The position numbers were made by a program, and so were the translations under genes. DNA of 64,000 bases from UMGS2069 sp900557585 (lineage in GTDB: Bacteria > Bacillota > Clostridia > Christensenellales > UBA1242), in contig CABSCS010000004.1 of the NCBI GenBank assembly GCA_902476355.1, forward strand, positions 1 through 64,000. The letters run 5' to 3'. Positions within the stretch are counted from its first letter, which is position 1; each line of letters begins with the position of its first letter. Positions 31,320 to 39,673 of this stretch are shown here, piece after piece. The notes under the pieces are model-generated. The model had not been told where the DNA came from. It searched no databases and worked only from the letters and a program-made list of their open reading frames with translations.

Positions 31320-33680
31320 ATGCAAGACAAATTTTCAACTCCTGAATATTTTGACAAACTTAACAAATATTGGAATGCAGCAAACTATCTTTCTGCTGCA
31401 CAACTTTATCTTCTTGACAATCCTTTAATGCGTGACCATGAACTTTGCATGGCAGACATTAAAAGAAAAATTGTTGGACACTGGGGAACAGTTCCTGGGC
31501 AAAACTTTATCTATGCTCATTGCGATCGTGCAATTTGCAAATATAACCTTGACATGATTTTATTGTCGGGCCCTGGTCATGGTGGAAACTTCTTGGTTGC
31601 AAACTCATATCTTGAAGGCGTATATTCTTCTGTATATCCAAAAATCTCCGAAGACAGAGAAGGCATGAAACGCCTTTGCAAGCAGTTCTCTTTTCCGGGT
31701 GGAATTGGCTCTCACTGCGTTCCTGAAACCCCAGGCTCAATTCATGAGGGTGGTGAACTTGGCTATTCGCTTTCACACGCTTTTGGTGCGGTTCTTGACA
31801 ATCCAAATTTGATTGCAACTTGCATTGTTGGTGATGGCGAGGCTGAAACTGGACCTCTTGCAACTTCTTGGTTTGGCAACAAATTTATCAATCCAAAAAC
31901 CGATGGAACTGTGCTTCCAATTTTGCACATGAACGGTTTCAAAATTTCAAACCCAACAATCTTGTCGCGTTTGTCAGACAATGATATCATTTCTTTGTTC
32001 GATGGCTATGGCTATCGTCCATATTTCGTTTCGGGTTCCGACCCAATGGATATGCACAAGAAAATGGCGTTTGCAATGGACAGAGCAATTGAAGACATTG
32101 CGCTCATCAAGAAAACCGCAAATGCAGTTCAATCTCAAATCAAATGGCCAATGATCATTTTAAGAACACCAAAAGGATGGACTTGTCCAAAGGTTGTAGA
32201 CGGCAAACAAATTGAAAACAGTTTCAGAGCACACCAAGTTCCAATTTCAATGGACAGAGCAGAACATCTTGAACTTTTAAAAGGCTGGCTTGAAAGTTAC
32301 AAACCAAATGAACTTTTCGATGAAAACTATCGTTTGAAAAAAGAAATTGCAGAAATTTTGCCAAAAGGAGACAAACGTCTCACTGCGTCAAAATATGCAA
32401 ATGGTGGTCTGCTTTTAAAGGAAATTAAAACTCCACCAATCGAGAACTATGCCGTTCAGTTCAAAGGTCATGGAACAGTGAAAGCGCAAGACATGCTTGA
32501 ACTTAGCGGATATATTCGTGATTTGTTTGTTTTGAACCGTGAAAATAAAAACTATCGAATTTTCAGCCCAGACGAAGCAATGAGCAATCGTCTTTACAAA
32601 GTTTTTGAATATGAAAATCGTGCATTCTGCGAAAGAATCTATGCAAGCGATGAGTTTCTTTCACCTCTTGGAAGAATTCACGATAGTTATCTTTCTGAAC
32701 ATCTTTGCGAGGGCATGCTTGAAGGCTATTTGCTTACTGGTCGTCATGGAATGTTTGACAGTTACGAGGCGTTTATCCGCGTTGTAGACAGCATGGTTGC
32801 TCAACACGCAAAGTGGCTTAAAGTTGCAAAAGAGATTCCTTGGAGAAAACCAATTTCTTCGCTTAACTTGATTTTGACAAGCAATGTTTGGCAACAAGAC
32901 CACAATGGTTTCACTCACCAAGACCCAGGATTTATGGATCACATTGTTGCAAAGAAAGCCGACATTGTGCGCGTTTATCTTCCTGCCGATACAAACTGCT
33001 TGCTTTCATGTTTCGATCATGCAACAAAAAGCAAAAACTATGTGAATGTGATTGTTGCTTCAAAACACCCAACATATCAATGGCTTTCAATTGATGAGGC
33101 AAAAGAACACTGTGCAAAAGGTGTTGGAGAGTGGAAATGGGCAGGAATGAACAACACCAAAAATCCAGACCTTATTGTTGCTTCTTGTGGCGACACTGCA
33201 ACAATCGAGTCGCTTGCAACAATAACTCTTCTCAAAAAGTTTTTGCCAGATTTGAATGTTCGTTTTGTCAATGTTGTGGATCTCATGAAACTCGTTCCAA
33301 ACACCGACCATCCACATGGTCTCACCGACAAAGAATATGATGCTCTTTTCACAGAAGACAAACCAATTTTGTTCAATTTCCATGGATATCCAAGACTTAT
33401 TCATCAACTTACATATTCAAGAAAGAATCGTAACATGGTTGTTTCGGGCTATAACGAAGAGGGAACAATCACAACTGCGTTTGACATTCGCCAAGTAAAC
33501 GGCGTTGACCGCTATCATCAACTTTTAAAAGCAATTGATAAACTTCCTTTGTCAAAACCTAAATATAAAGAAATTTATGAATTTGCAACTCGCAAACTTC
33601 AAGAAAACCATGATTATATCCGTGAATATGGTGTTGATATGCCAGAAATTGCAGATTGGAACTTTAATAAAAAGCAATAA
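31320..33680 (+). CDS. xfp: Phosphoketolase (xylulose-5-P/fructose-6-P)
   Basis: This TPP enzyme splits xylulose-5-P or fructose-6-P with phosphate to give acetyl-P and a shorter sugar phosphate, the key step of heterofermentative or bifid-type sugar breakdown. The 786-aa product has the family start (YFDKLNKYWNAANYLSAAQL), GPGHGG, the TPP-binding block VGDGEAETGPLATSW, and C-terminal family blocks (HQDPGFMDH, NVVDLMKL, and GYNEEGTITTAFDIR). The ATG follows AAAGGTG, with a TGATATAAT box upstream. It is a single transcription unit. Confidence 0.96.
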   Translation: MQDKFSTPEYFDKLNKYWNAANYLSAAQLYLLDNPLMRDHELCMADIKRKIVGHWGTVPGQNFIYAHCDRAICKYNLDMILLSGPGHGGNFLVANSYLEGVYSSVYPKISEDREGMKRLCKQFSFPGGIGSHCVPETPGSIHEGGELGYSLSHAFGAVLDNPNLIATCIVGDGEAETGPLATSWFGNKFINPKTDGTVLPILHMNGFKISNPTILSRLSDNDIISLFDGYGYRPYFVSGSDPMDMHKKMAFAMDRAIEDIALIKKTANAVQSQIKWPMIILRTPKGWTCPKVVDGKQIENSFRAHQVPISMDRAEHLELLKGWLESYKPNELFDENYRLKKEIAEILPKGDKRLTASKYANGGLLLKEIKTPPIENYAVQFKGHGTVKAQDMLELSGYIRDLFVLNRENKNYRIFSPDEAMSNRLYKVFEYENRAFCERIYASDEFLSPLGRIHDSYLSEHLCEGMLEGYLLTGRHGMFDSYEAFIRVVDSMVAQHAKWLKVAKEIPWRKPISSLNLILTSNVWQQDHNGFTHQDPGFMDHIVAKKADIVRVYLPADTNCLLSCFDHATKSKNYVNVIVASKHPTYQWLSIDEAKEHCAKGVGEWKWAGMNNTKNPDLIVASCGDTATIESLATITLLKKFLPDLNVRFVNVVDLMKLVPNTDHPHGLTDKEYDALFTEDKPILFNFHGYPRLIHQLTYSRKNRNMVVSGYNEEGTITTAFDIRQVNGVDRYHQLLKAIDKLPLSKPKYKEIYEFATRKLQENHDYIREYGVDMPEIADWNFNKKQ

Positions 33681-33927
33681 ATTGTTTTGTGCAAATTAAC
33701 CGAAAAATCACACTGCGTTTTTTAATGTGAAATTCTGTAATGTTGAATGTGTTTCTGATTAAAAAGCGCAAAACAGAACAAAAATATGCGCAAATTAGTG
33801 TAAGAAAAATATAAAAACAATTATTTTAGATATGCATATAGCAAAATAATCATTATAGATTTGCTTATAACAAAACAATAATAAAAAAATGCTTATGGCA
33901 AAATTAAACAATTATAAGAAAAAAATA
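33681..33927. other. Gene-free stretch with three degenerate 28-nt repeats
   Basis: No ORF is credible. Three units that begin TGCATATAGCAAAA (33833), TGCTTATAACAAAA (33862) and TGCTTATGGCAAAA (33890) follow each other with 29- and 28-nt spacing. Confidence 0.45.
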
Positions 33928-33954
33928 AAGCCACCAAATGTTTGGTGGCTTTTT
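33928..33954. terminator. Shared terminator between xfp and tdk
   Basis: AAGCCACCAAA and TTTGGTGGCTT form a perfect stem with A and T runs on either side, able to work in both directions. Confidence 0.8.
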
Positions 33955-34065
33955 ATTTGTTTTGATGCATAATTATGTTTTTTTTATTCATAGTGTGTTT
34001 TGTAAGGTTTTTTATGTAAGTTTGGAAAGGAATCAAAAGAGAAGGGAAAAAGAAAATGATTTGCG

Positions 34066-34644
34066 CTATTTGATGTCTTCGTCTTGATATTTTTTCCAGC
34101 AAGAATAGCACATGCTTTCATAACTTTCGTCTCCGCCAATCACAACTTCATCACCTTTTGTGACAACTCTGTTTCCGATTATTCTTGCGTTCATTGTTGC
34201 TTTGGCTCCACACTTGCAAATGCTTTTAATTTCCATAAGACTTTCTGCAAGTTCAACAAGGCGTTTGCTTCCTTCAAAAAGTTCACCGCGAAAGTTTTTC
34301 AAAAGTCCATAGCACAAAACAACTTTGTCATCACATGTCAATTGTTTCAGTTGGTCAATTTGCTCTGCGGTGCAAAACTGGGCTTCGTCAACAATGATAA
34401 CTTTTGCGCCAAATTTGTTTGAAAGGTCATAAAGATTCTCATCTTTTGAAAAAGCAATGCATTCTCTTGAAAGTCCAATTCTTGTGTGAATCACAATTTT
34501 TCCGTCAACCATGTCTCGGGTGTCAAGTGCTGGCTTCAAAAGAAGAACATCAAATCCTTTTTGGTTATAGTTGAAAGCAGTCATCAATGCTTGCGCGCTT
34601 TTACTGCAACCCATTGTTCCATATTTAAAGTAAAGTTTTTTCAT
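34066..34644 (-). CDS. tdk: Thymidine kinase
   Basis: This salvages thymidine by phosphorylation. The 192-aa product has the P-loop YGTMGCSKSAQAL (the CSKS form seen in a clostridial subgroup), Walker B IIVDEAQF with FCTAEQIDQL, the lasso block and a C-terminal zinc site (CKCGAKATMNAR and CYSC). The ATG at 34644 has an AGGAAAA-type site. It lies just outside the left end of the defence island and faces away from it. Confidence 0.93.
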   Translation of the reverse strand: MKKLYFKYGTMGCSKSAQALMTAFNYNQKGFDVLLLKPALDTRDMVDGKIVIHTRIGLSRECIAFSKDENLYDLSNKFGAKVIIVDEAQFCTAEQIDQLKQLTCDDKVVLCYGLLKNFRGELFEGSKRLVELAESLMEIKSICKCGAKATMNARIIGNRVVTKGDEVVIGGDESYESMCYSCWKKYQDEDIK

Positions 34645-34801
34645 GCGTTTTTCCTCGTTGCGAAAATTATAACATTTTTAATCTTTCTCCCCAAACAATT
34701 TACCAATCAAATTTCTTTTTGTACATTTTGTAAGAAAAAAAACAAAAACGCTAACCAATAAAAAAACAACCACCAGTTAAATGGTGGATGCATTTTAAAT
34801 T

Positions 34802-34940
34802 AAAGTGTCCTCATCTTCATTTTTTAATTATTTCACAATTTCATCATACATTTTAAATGTTGATTTTTTGTTTTCTGTTTAATTTATCAAGATATATAAC
34901 TTAACAGACAGCCGATAATTGAAGAGGGACACTTTTTTTA
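34802..34940. repeat. Inverted-repeat element of about 135 bp
   Basis: AAAGTGTCCTCATCTTCA near the left end is the near reverse complement of TTGAAGAGGGACACTTT at the right end (about 34917-34936), with a further AATTAT/ATAATT pair inside. It could be a MITE-like insertion or a long hairpin terminator; there is no coding capacity. Confidence 0.4.
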
Positions 34941-35021
34941 TATTTGATTTTTTTATGTTTTTGTTTGTTTTATTTATTTTATCTGCATCTTATAAAAGTG
35001 CATGTCACCGTTTGTGTTCTC

Positions 35022-35050
35022 TTGACTTTTAAACAATAAAGTGTTATCTT
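35022..35050 (+). promoter_or_regulatory. Promoter of the original tRNA-Arg(CCT) gene
   Basis: TTGACT (35022-35027), a 17-nt spacer and TATCTT (35045-35050) lie 13 nt before the 5' tRNA half. After the insertion it points at the island's own tRNA-Arg at 35227. Confidence 0.65.
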
Positions 35051-35062
35051 ATTTTCAGTTCC

Positions 35063-35102
35063 GACCCCGTAGTAAAATGGATATTACAGAAACCTCCTAA
35101 GT
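35063..35102 (+). pseudogene. 5' half of the host tRNA-Arg(CCT), cut in the anticodon loop (attL)
   Basis: The segment folds as acceptor GACCCCG, D-arm GTAA/TTAC with a GG-containing loop, and the 5' strand of the anticodon stem GAAAC followed by the loop CTCCTAA (35094-35100). Its partner strand GTTTC is missing here but is found at 49983-49987. CTCCTAAGT (35094-35102) is shared with 49976-49984 and marks the left attachment core. Confidence 0.8.
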
Positions 35103-35226
35103 ACCGACTTGGACAAAATTAAAACCTCTAAACATCTCTAAAACACTGACAATTTGCAAGTAATTCAAACTCGCACAAAACCAAAGTTCACCAAAAGTTC
35201 ACCCAAGCACTCAAAAAACTTAATAT

Positions 35227-35303
<77 letters not shown>

Positions 35304-35340
35304 ATTTCAAAGAAAAAAGACGCTATTTACGGCGTCTTTT

Positions 35341-37344
35341 TTATAAATCTGTCAAATCAGCGTCATACATCACTTCTAATAATCGCTTAGCAGTTAGTAT
35401 CATCGTTTCATAGCTCATAACATTTATTTTATTATTTTCTAATAACGTTAAATCTGCGGGACTATCATGCAGTTGTTTTAAAGCCTGCGTTCCACAGATA
35501 AAATAAGCTTTTACATCATTCGCATTATATATTTCACCCTTTAACTCTTTCATCCTTTGACAAATCGCTTTTCTATATTTAAATATTTGTGAGTTAACTT
35601 CATCAGCATCTGGTGCAGAGTATTGAGTCTTCCTTTCCCTTTTTAATTCTATGACTATTGGCAGTCGTTCATCTGAAACCTCTATTATTATGTCGGTTCT
35701 AACACGATTCGGATCTGAATTATCTATACCTAAATAAGTATACCATTGTTGAGTAAGTAGTGACTTATGATTTTCCCAATGTGGACAAATTAACCAAGGA
35801 TTTTTAGCTAGCAAATTTTCAAACGCACTTTCAACTTCTTTTTTATCCATAAATTCTTTAAGTTTTGCAATTACCGCAAGCTTGCTTTTTACACTATCTC
35901 TTAATCTCAACGAATGATTTATTTCGTTTAAATTAAATATAGCAGAAAAATATTCCAATAACTTCTCATCATCAATAGATTCTTGCTCGATCAATTTTTG
36001 GAATTCTTCATTATTCACTATTTGAATTAATGCCGAAAACAAAAGGTCTGCAAGTTTTTCTTGTTTTTCTATGTTAATTCCAGGCTGATCAAAAAGGCGT
36101 TGGGCAAACTTGTTAAATCTTTTTTTCGATGACTCGTTTAAATTTTCATAATACTTTTTATTTTCTGGTTTTTCTATTACACGTGTAATGTATTCCTGTT
36201 TAGATAAATCTCTATCCGCGCGCATATCATCCCATGCACTAACTATGTTCTTTTTAATATTTTCTAGATAATCTCTCAGTTCACTTACTTCAGGTGCATC
36301 TAAAAATAATCCCTCTCTACTACTTAATACTACATCTTCATCCAAATCGGCAAGATAATTTGCATTAACTTCCCCAATAATATAGGCGTCCGCAATTCTA
36401 TCTTTTTTTGTATTTCTTAGTATATCTTCATCTACAAGTTTACCATTTACATAAATGCTTATCCCTTTTATTGCAACTTCATCGGATACTTTTAAGTCCG
36501 CAGGAATTTCAACAGAAGCCACCCACCCAGTTATACCTTTAGCGAAATCTTCTTCTTTAATTAAATATTTATCTGGTGTGTTGGGAAAGGTTTCTTTTAC
36601 CAAATCTTTTTCCACGCCAAAATAGTGTACATTTTCAATTTTTTCATAAAAGAAGTGTTTTGAAAAATCAACGCTAATATTTTGCCCATCATGAATAATA
36701 TTGACTTCAAAATTCCCATCATTTAATATTGTTGTTATAGAAAATCTTTGAGATAATAATTTACTTAAAGAATCTAATGTGGATTTTGTTATATCTCTTT
36801 TTAATTTTGGGAAATAAATAATTGTCCCTGTTGTGATGTCATGGAAATCGTATTCAAATTCTTTACATAAGTCATCTAATGAATTTACATATGTCACTGG
36901 AATATTTACTTTGGCCTCATCAATTTCTAATAATTGTTTGGCTAATACAATTTTTTTCCAAGTCTCATCAGTGTCACTTTTTGTAAATAAAACATATTCA
37001 TCGGCAAGACTAAAAGCAGAAAACTTTCCAATACCTTTTTTACCCATATAAAGTCTTGCTTGCATATCATCTGGTTTTCTAATATTAGTATCTTTAGCTT
37101 TTCCTGACGTCGCATACCTATTTTGAAATTCCTCATCATTCATTCCTATGCCATTATCTACTATCAACAATGATTTATCTGTATAGCATAAATCACATTT
37201 TCTTGCATATGCATCCCATGAGTTTGCAACCAACTCAGCAATAGCTGGGGGATTGGTTGTGTATAAATTCCTACCAAAATGTCTAACCGCACCAAAAGCG
37301 ATTTGAAATTCTAAATTTGTTAAATGTTCTTTTGAATCTTGCAT
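35341..37344 (-). CDS. GHKL (MORC/HgiDII-like) ATPase with C-terminal nuclease-like domain
   Basis: The 667-aa product begins with a GHKL ATPase domain: the N box IAELVANSWDA (Glu37, Asn41), the G1 box VDNGIGM (about residues 62-68) and the lid MGKKGIGKFSAFSLADE. Such ATPases occur in restriction systems related to HgiDII and to eukaryotic MORC. The C-terminal part has a strand pattern with Asp and ELK (RTDIIIEVS then IVIELKRERK, about residues 545-570) suggestive of a PD-(D/E)XK nuclease. It starts right after the methylase stop and is cotranscribed with it. I read the pair as a restriction system; cleavage is inferred. Confidence 0.8.
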   Translation of the reverse strand: MQDSKEHLTNLEFQIAFGAVRHFGRNLYTTNPPAIAELVANSWDAYARKCDLCYTDKSLLIVDNGIGMNDEEFQNRYATSGKAKDTNIRKPDDMQARLYMGKKGIGKFSAFSLADEYVLFTKSDTDETWKKIVLAKQLLEIDEAKVNIPVTYVNSLDDLCKEFEYDFHDITTGTIIYFPKLKRDITKSTLDSLSKLLSQRFSITTILNDGNFEVNIIHDGQNISVDFSKHFFYEKIENVHYFGVEKDLVKETFPNTPDKYLIKEEDFAKGITGWVASVEIPADLKVSDEVAIKGISIYVNGKLVDEDILRNTKKDRIADAYIIGEVNANYLADLDEDVVLSSREGLFLDAPEVSELRDYLENIKKNIVSAWDDMRADRDLSKQEYITRVIEKPENKKYYENLNESSKKRFNKFAQRLFDQPGINIEKQEKLADLLFSALIQIVNNEEFQKLIEQESIDDEKLLEYFSAIFNLNEINHSLRLRDSVKSKLAVIAKLKEFMDKKEVESAFENLLAKNPWLICPHWENHKSLLTQQWYTYLGIDNSDPNRVRTDIIIEVSDERLPIVIELKRERKTQYSAPDADEVNSQIFKYRKAICQRMKELKGEIYNANDVKAYFICGTQALKQLHDSPADLTLLENNKINVMSYETMILTAKRLLEVMYDADLTDL

Positions 37345-38322
37345 TTATAATTCTCCTTTCGTTTCTTTTAAAATTTGTTCTATGATATATTGTAATACAT
37401 CGACAACAACACTGTTACCAAATTGACAATAACAAGTGTTTATCCCTTCAGCAAGAATGAAACTATCAGGAAAACCCATTAATCTAGCACATTCTCGTGG
37501 CGTTAGTTTACGTACTACATTATTTATTAGATACATCCCGGTTTTTCCGCCAATTCCACCACCTTGAGAAGAAAGGGTTATAGCATGTCCAAGAGGAGAA
37601 TAAATTCTTTCTCCTTGTCTGCCTTTACCGATCTCTCCAATTCTATTTAATGAATTAACTTTTATTTTAACTTTGTTATCATAGACATTGATATCTTTTC
37701 TATTTACAATATACGTATTAGTATTGGCATTTTCCAATATAGAGTTCAATTCAGTTACTATATTTGTTTTTCCTGGGAATTGAAAGTTGTTAATTTCTAA
37801 ATCATTCCTAAACGCCACAAAATAAATACGCTTCCTAGCTTGTGGTATTCCAAAATCTGATGCATTTAAAACTTTACTATAAATTTTGTATCCAATATTT
37901 TTAAAATCATTTTCTATTTGTTTTAAAGTTTTACCATCATTGTGAGTCTCTAAATTTTTTACATTTTCTAACAATATTAGTTTTGGTTTATGATACATTG
38001 CGATATTTACAACATTTTTATACAATTGACCTCTAGGATCATCTAATCCTTTTTTTTTGCCGGATATACTGAAGCTTTGACATGGGAATCCAGCACAAAT
38101 AATATCGTGATTTGGAATATCTTTCGGTTCAACCTGAGTTATATCTCCAGAAACTTTTATATTAAAGTTTTTTTCATATGTATCAATCGCTTGTTTATCT
38201 ATATCAGAGGCAAAAACGCATTTTGCACCATAAGATGTAAGTGCCAAATTAAATCCGCCAATACCGCAAAATAAATCTATAAACTTATAACCCTTAAGTT
38301 TTTTATGTATAATATTTATCAT
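37345..38322 (-). CDS. DNA cytosine-C5 methyltransferase
   Basis: This methylates cytosine at C5 in DNA using SAM. The 325-aa product has motif I FIDLFCGIGGF (residues 14-24), motif IV with the catalytic Cys81 in AGFPCQSFS, motif VI LLENVKN (Glu118), motif VIII QARKRIYFVAF and motif X FGNSVVVDV. The target recognition region (about 190-260) is short. The stop codon directly abuts the ATG of the GHKL gene. It probably protects the genome from its partner; the target sequence cannot be read from the protein. Confidence 0.93.
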   Translation of the reverse strand: MINIIHKKLKGYKFIDLFCGIGGFNLALTSYGAKCVFASDIDKQAIDTYEKNFNIKVSGDITQVEPKDIPNHDIICAGFPCQSFSISGKKKGLDDPRGQLYKNVVNIAMYHKPKLILLENVKNLETHNDGKTLKQIENDFKNIGYKIYSKVLNASDFGIPQARKRIYFVAFRNDLEINNFQFPGKTNIVTELNSILENANTNTYIVNRKDINVYDNKVKIKVNSLNRIGEIGKGRQGERIYSPLGHAITLSSQGGGIGGKTGMYLINNVVRKLTPRECARLMGFPDSFILAEGINTCYCQFGNSVVVDVLQYIIEQILKETKGEL

Positions 38323-38396
38323 ATTTCCTCATTTATTTAAATTGATTTAATTACATTATAACATATTTTATTCAAAATAGTATTTGTTTTTGATAT

Positions 38397-39059
38397 TTAT
38401 TCAAATATTTTATTTATTACTTCACTGGCATGGATATCGCTGTTCTTTAAGAAGTGGCTGTAGAAGTCGCTAGTGGTTGAAGCTTTGCTGTGGCCAGCTC
38501 TGGCTGATACCGTTTTCATATCTACACCAGCCATTAGTTGTAAGGTTATGTTTGTGTGGCGAAGTGAGTGAAGTGTAACTATTGGTAGTCCAGCCCTTGC
38601 GAGAGATTTCTGTAGCCATACTCGAAGTAATCCTGGGCAGATATCTTTGCCATCTTCTGTGCAGAAAAGTCTATCTGTGTCGCCAAGTCTATCTCCAAGA
38701 TATTTCTTTTGGTTTTTCCACCAAGCTTCATATTCATGTAAGTATTCAATGAGTTTGTCTGGCATTGAGATTGTGCGTTTTGAATTTTCTGTCTTTGGCT
38801 CTTTGGTGATAATTCCAAACCCAACTATATCTTGAACAGATCTTGCGATAGTCATTGTCTTATTGTCAAAGTCAATATCTTTCCATTCTAGTCCAGCAAG
38901 TTCGCCACGCCTTATTCCCATAAAGAGTGCTATTAGCAAGGCAATCTTCCATCGTGGGTTATCTAGTTTATCTAGATAACTAGCTAGTTGTTTTGCTTCT
39001 TTGTCATTAATTATCTTAACTTCTTTTTTGCTTTGTTTCTGTTTATCTTTGTATCTCTG
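38397..39059 (-). pseudogene. Tyrosine integrase, N-terminal half missing
   Basis: The C-terminal catalytic domain of a phage/ICE-type tyrosine recombinase is intact: the first Arg in GIRRGELAGLEW, HSLRHTN with His and Arg, a GHSKASTT block and the nucleophile Tyr in DFYSHFLK. The first Met is at 38939, but the homologous frame stays open back to a TAA at 39062-39060, including a linker (KKEVKII) and a domain-starting helix. The roughly 150-200 residue N-terminal arm-binding and core-binding part is absent. It is the likely agent of the island's insertion, now disabled. Confidence 0.8.
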
Positions 39060-39465
39060 TTATCTTGGTCAAATTCGTACCTTCTTTGATTTTTTAGCAG
39101 TTCACTTGATAAAATTTATTCAAGTCAAGATTTATCGCCCATAAAACTTAAAATGACGGCTTATGTTTTCATAAAATTGCCGACTGAAATATTACATATT
39201 TGAACTATTTTGATTTAAATTTGATTATTTTTGATTTTTATTTTGAAATCAAAATACGCAAAAGACTTTATTTTCCTAACTTTTTAATAAAATTTTGAAA
39301 ATTTTTTTGTTTTTTCTGCCAAAATTTTACTAAGTAGGGTATATCGCTATTTGATATACCCAAAATATTTTTTAATAATTGGAGTTTTTAAATTCATCTA
39401 TTTGACAACATAAAAAAGAGACACCTTTTCAAGTATCTCTAAAAAATATTGATTTTATATGCAAA

Positions 39466-39516
39466 GTGTCACACGTATCACACGTGTCACACTTGTGATA
39501 CCAGTGTGTAATACAC
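39466..39516. repeat. Three 9-bp direct repeats plus inverted copy
   Basis: GTGTCACAC, GTATCACAC and GTGTCACAC stand without spacers, followed by TTGTGATAC in inverse orientation; GTATCACA (39475-39482) and TGTGATAC (39494-39501) form a dyad. It resembles an iteron cluster or a multi-site operator. Confidence 0.7.
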
Positions 39517-39642
39517 CTAAACCCCTTTTACCTTACGTATTTTTGATACTTTTTTTTGAATTTTTAGATGTGACACCTTATATCTAATATTTGGTTTTAT
39601 ATATCAATAGAAGGTAACGTTAACACCCTCACATAAACAAAA

Positions 39643-39668
39643 AAGAACGGATTTTGTTCCGTTCTTAT
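39643..39668 (-). terminator. Terminator of the Type I restriction operon
   Basis: AAGAACGGA (39643-39651) and TCCGTTCTT (39658-39666) form a 9-bp stem next to the hsdR stop. Confidence 0.8.
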
Positions 39669-39673
39669 GGGTT

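Larger units (their letters stand above)
39060..39673. other. Gene-free stretch with a TCACAC repeat array
   Basis: No ORF is convincing. At 39466-39492 three 9-bp words stand head to tail (GTGTCACAC, GTATCACAC, GTGTCACAC), followed by the inverted word TTGTGATAC (39493-39501), CAGTGTGTAATACAC, and a lone GTGACAC at about 39572. A terminator for hsdR is at 39643-39666. Confidence 0.7.
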
